Assembly: GCF_900112765.1 (NCBI RefSeq) | Contig: NZ_FOMZ01000017.1 | Location: forward strand, 1 to 64,000 | Reading direction: 5' to 3' | DNA from: Actinopolyspora alba | GTDB lineage: Bacteria; Actinomycetota; Actinomycetes; Mycobacteriales; Pseudonocardiaceae | DNA length: 64,000 nt | Shown here: piece after piece, positions 62,103 to 64,000 of the stretch | Position numbering within the stretch: the stretch's first letter is position 1 | Layout of the letters: each line of letters starts with the position of its first letter | Notes under the pieces: model-generated | Seen by the model: the letters and a program-made list of their open reading frames with translations, nothing else | Told to the model about the DNA's origin: nothing | Databases searched by the model: none | Made by a program: the position numbers and the translations under genes

Positions 62103-62663
62103 CTACCCGCCGCGAACCACGGGCTCCCCGGTCAGCTCGACCCCGGCCTCGCGAAGCTGTCGCAGCGCCTCGCGCACGGTCCCCGCCGCGACCCCGGCTG
62201 TCAGGCCCAGCATCACTCGGGTGTCGAACCCGGCGCCGGCCGAGTCCAGCGCGGTGGCACGCACGCAGTGGTCGGTGGCCAGCCCGACAACGTCGACCTT
62301 CCGCACGTCCCGCGCGGCCAGCCAGTCCGCCAGGCCGTTGCCCTCGAAACCGGAGTAGCCGTGGCTGTACTGTCCCTTGGAGAACACCGCGTCGATCGGA
62401 GCCACGTCCAGTTCGGGGTGGAACGCGGCCCCCGGAGTCGCCGCCACGCAGTGCACCGGCCAGGAAGTCACGAAGTCGGGCTCGTCCGAGAAGTGCTCGC
62501 CCGGGTCGATGTGGTAGTCCCGAGTCGCCACCACGTGATCGTGGTCCGACTCCGCCAGCAGCCGGGAGATCGCGGCCGCCGTTTCCGCGCCACCCTCGAC
62601 CGCCAGCGCGCCGCCCTCGCAGAAGTCGTTCTGCACGTCGACGACGATCAACGCCTTGGCCAT
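62103..62663 (-). CDS. pncA: Nicotinamidase PncA
   Basis: 186 residues. The catalytic triad is D9 (VDVQNDF), K96 (FSKGQ) and C133 (ATDHCVRAT). RDYHIDPGEHF supplies the metal ligands. It converts nicotinamide to nicotinate, the substrate of the neighbouring phosphoribosyltransferase. ATG 62663 follows GAGG and GGGAA. Next in the same direction lies the helicase. Confidence 0.94.
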   Translation of the reverse strand: MAKALIVVDVQNDFCEGGALAVEGGAETAAAISRLLAESDHDHVVATRDYHIDPGEHFSDEPDFVTSWPVHCVAATPGAAFHPELDVAPIDAVFSKGQYSHGYSGFEGNGLADWLAARDVRKVDVVGLATDHCVRATALDSAGAGFDTRVMLGLTAGVAAGTVREALRQLREAGVELTGEPVVRGG

Positions 62664-62738
62664 TTCCCGTACCTCCAACACCACGTCACATCAACAGCCC
62701 TGTCGCACCGCTCGTTCGGGTAGCTCACCCCGGGCGGG

Positions 62739-64000
62739 TCAGAAATTCTCGAACACCGTGGGGATCGCGGGCTCGCCCGCCGAGAGCTTGAGTCCTTCCC
62801 AGGGCAGGCTCACCAGCGCGTGCCGCAGTCGTTGCCTATTGTCCTCCAGCCCCGGGAGGTTCTCGACCCGTTCGCCGCCGCGGACCAACGGCAGCTGCAT
62901 GAAGCGGTCGTGCGGCCCGGCCTCCGGCGGCTCGATGCCGGGACCGTTGCGGTGCACCACCTCCTCCAGCGCCGTACCGGTGGGCTTGTGCCTGCGCAGC
63001 GCGTTCTTGCTCCCGCCGCGCGACTCCTTGTGCGAGCTGCGCTTGACCACCGGGCGACCGTCCACCTCGGCCAGTTTGTAGACCATCCCGCAGGTGGGGT
63101 AGCCGGAACCGGTCACCAGCGAGGTGCCGACCCCGTAGACGTCCACCGGTTCGGCGCGCAACGAGGCGATGGCGAACTCGTCGAGGTCACCGGACACCAC
63201 GATCCGTGTTCCGGTGGCCCCCAGCGAATCGAGCTGCTCCCTGGCCTGCCTGGCCAGTACCCCCACGTCCCCGGAGTCGATGCGTACCGCGCCGAGGTCC
63301 GTTCCGGCCACCTCCACCGCGGTGTCGATCCCCTCGGTGATGTCGTAGGTGTCCACCAGCAGGGTGGTGTCCGCCCCCAGCGCGGCGACCTGTGACTCGA
63401 ACGCGGCGCGCTCGCTGTCGTGCAGCATCGTGAACGCGTGCGCCGAGGTGCCCGCCGTGGGAATCCCGTACCTGGCTCCGGCCAGCAGGTTCGACGTCGC
63501 GGTGAACCCGGCCAGGTAGGCGGCCCGCGCCGAGGCGACCGCCGACTCCTCGTGCGTGCGCCGGGACCCCATCTCGATGATGCGTCTGCCGTTGGCGGCC
63601 GAGGCCATGCGCGTGGCCGCCGCCACGATCGCACTGTCGTGGTTGAGGATCGACAGGACCACGGTCTCCAACAGCACCGCCTCGGCGAAGGTCCCGCTGA
63701 CCGTCAACAGCGGTGATCCGGGGAAGTAGAGCTCGCCCTCCGGATAGCCGTCGATGTCACCGGTGAACCGGAAGTTCGCCAGCCACTCCAGGGTGCGCCG
63801 GTCACAGACCCGGTCGCGTTCCAGTGCCTCCAGTACTCGCTCGTCGAACCGGAAGTTCTCCACCGCGTCGAGCAGCCGCTCCGTCCCGCCGACCACCCCG
63901 TAGCGGCGGCCGTCCGGCAGGCGCCTGGTGAACACCTCGAACACGCAGTGGCGGTGTGCGGTGCCGTCGCGCAGGGCGCTGCTGAGCATGGTCAGTTCGT
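62739..64000 (-). CDS. pncB: Nicotinate phosphoribosyltransferase PncB (5' end outside window)
   Basis: At least 416 residues. GSRRTHEESAVASARAAYLA carries the catalytic His, and GTSAHAFTMLHD, DTYDI, RIDSGD and YGVGTSLVTG are family blocks. It makes nicotinate mononucleotide for NAD salvage, with PncA. The frame continues upstream of the internal Met (reads ELTMLSSAL), so the true start is beyond base 64000. Confidence 0.93.
   Translation of the reverse strand, partial: ELTMLSSALRDGTAHRHCVFEVFTRRLPDGRRYGVVGGTERLLDAVENFRFDERVLEALERDRVCDRRTLEWLANFRFTGDIDGYPEGELYFPGSPLLTVSGTFAEAVLLETVVLSILNHDSAIVAAATRMASAANGRRIIEMGSRRTHEESAVASARAAYLAGFTATSNLLAGARYGIPTAGTSAHAFTMLHDSERAAFESQVAALGADTTLLVDTYDITEGIDTAVEVAGTDLGAVRIDSGDVGVLARQAREQLDSLGATGTRIVVSGDLDEFAIASLRAEPVDVYGVGTSLVTGSGYPTCGMVYKLAEVDGRPVVKRSSHKESRGGSKNALRRHKPTGTALEEVVHRNGPGIEPPEAGPHDRFMQLPLVRGGERVENLPGLEDNRQRLRHALVSLPWEGLKLSAGEPAIPTVFENF

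Overview
The window is chromosomal DNA of a high-GC actinomycete. Coding is dense and most third codon positions are G or C. Marker genes include an ANL/thiolase/ECF biotin locus, an XRE-DUF5753/DUF397 pair, and ctaD followed by serB as in mycobacteria. The gene set and the recurring ATTTCKCGMGAAAT palindromes suggest Pseudonocardiales or a relative such as Actinopolyspora or Saccharopolyspora, but the sequence alone cannot fix the genus. No rRNA, tRNA, CRISPR array or intact insertion sequence was recognised.

Region 1 (1-11800) is the tail of a polymorphic toxin locus. The window opens inside a Hint (intein-like) domain fused to an ART-like toxin, followed by its presumed immunity gene. Two orphan Hint-toxin cassettes follow: LHH nuclease with a SUKH immunity gene, and an HNH-like nuclease with an immunity gene of family B. 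Their Hint segments are near-identical 467-bp direct repeats. Next comes a run of immunity-type genes without toxins: several SUKH, one MafI on the opposite strand, one S1-like, and several unrecognised families. Four of the families are duplicated. Scars of lost toxins and immunity genes lie between them. Many immunity genes are visibly AT-richer than the Hint segments and the chromosome to the right.

Region 2 (12100-22000) carries a secreted GH16 glucanase, a DUF4291 protein, and a pentonate catabolism locus: an FAH-family dehydratase, ketoglutarate semialdehyde dehydrogenase, an IlvD/Edd dehydratase and a GntP permease, divergent from an IclR regulator. A nitronate monooxygenase follows.

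Region 3 (22000-26500) is a second conflict and accessory patch. It has a DddA-like (SCP1.201-type) cytosine deaminase toxin with Imm1, a DUF397 pseudogene, an XRE/DUF397 pair and a three-gene overlapping operon of unknown function.

Region 4 (26500-48500) is mostly metabolic. It contains a methyltransferase, an aromatic acid transporter with a LysR regulator, a domesticated IS701-like transposase lacking one catalytic Asp, a DHA2-type MFS pump, SDRs, the pxpBCA-type 5-oxoprolinase operon, an aldo/keto reductase, a three-subunit succinate dehydrogenase/fumarate reductase operon, a HAD hydrolase and a DUF305 lipoprotein.

Region 5 (48500-64000) holds ctaD, serB, a Pr6Pr membrane protein, a PTH2-like protein, an SDR, a five-gene operon of bioY, an acyl ligase, a thiolase and the ECF A and T subunits, a DinG-type helicase, and the pyridine-nucleotide salvage pair pncA and pncB. 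pncB runs off the right edge.
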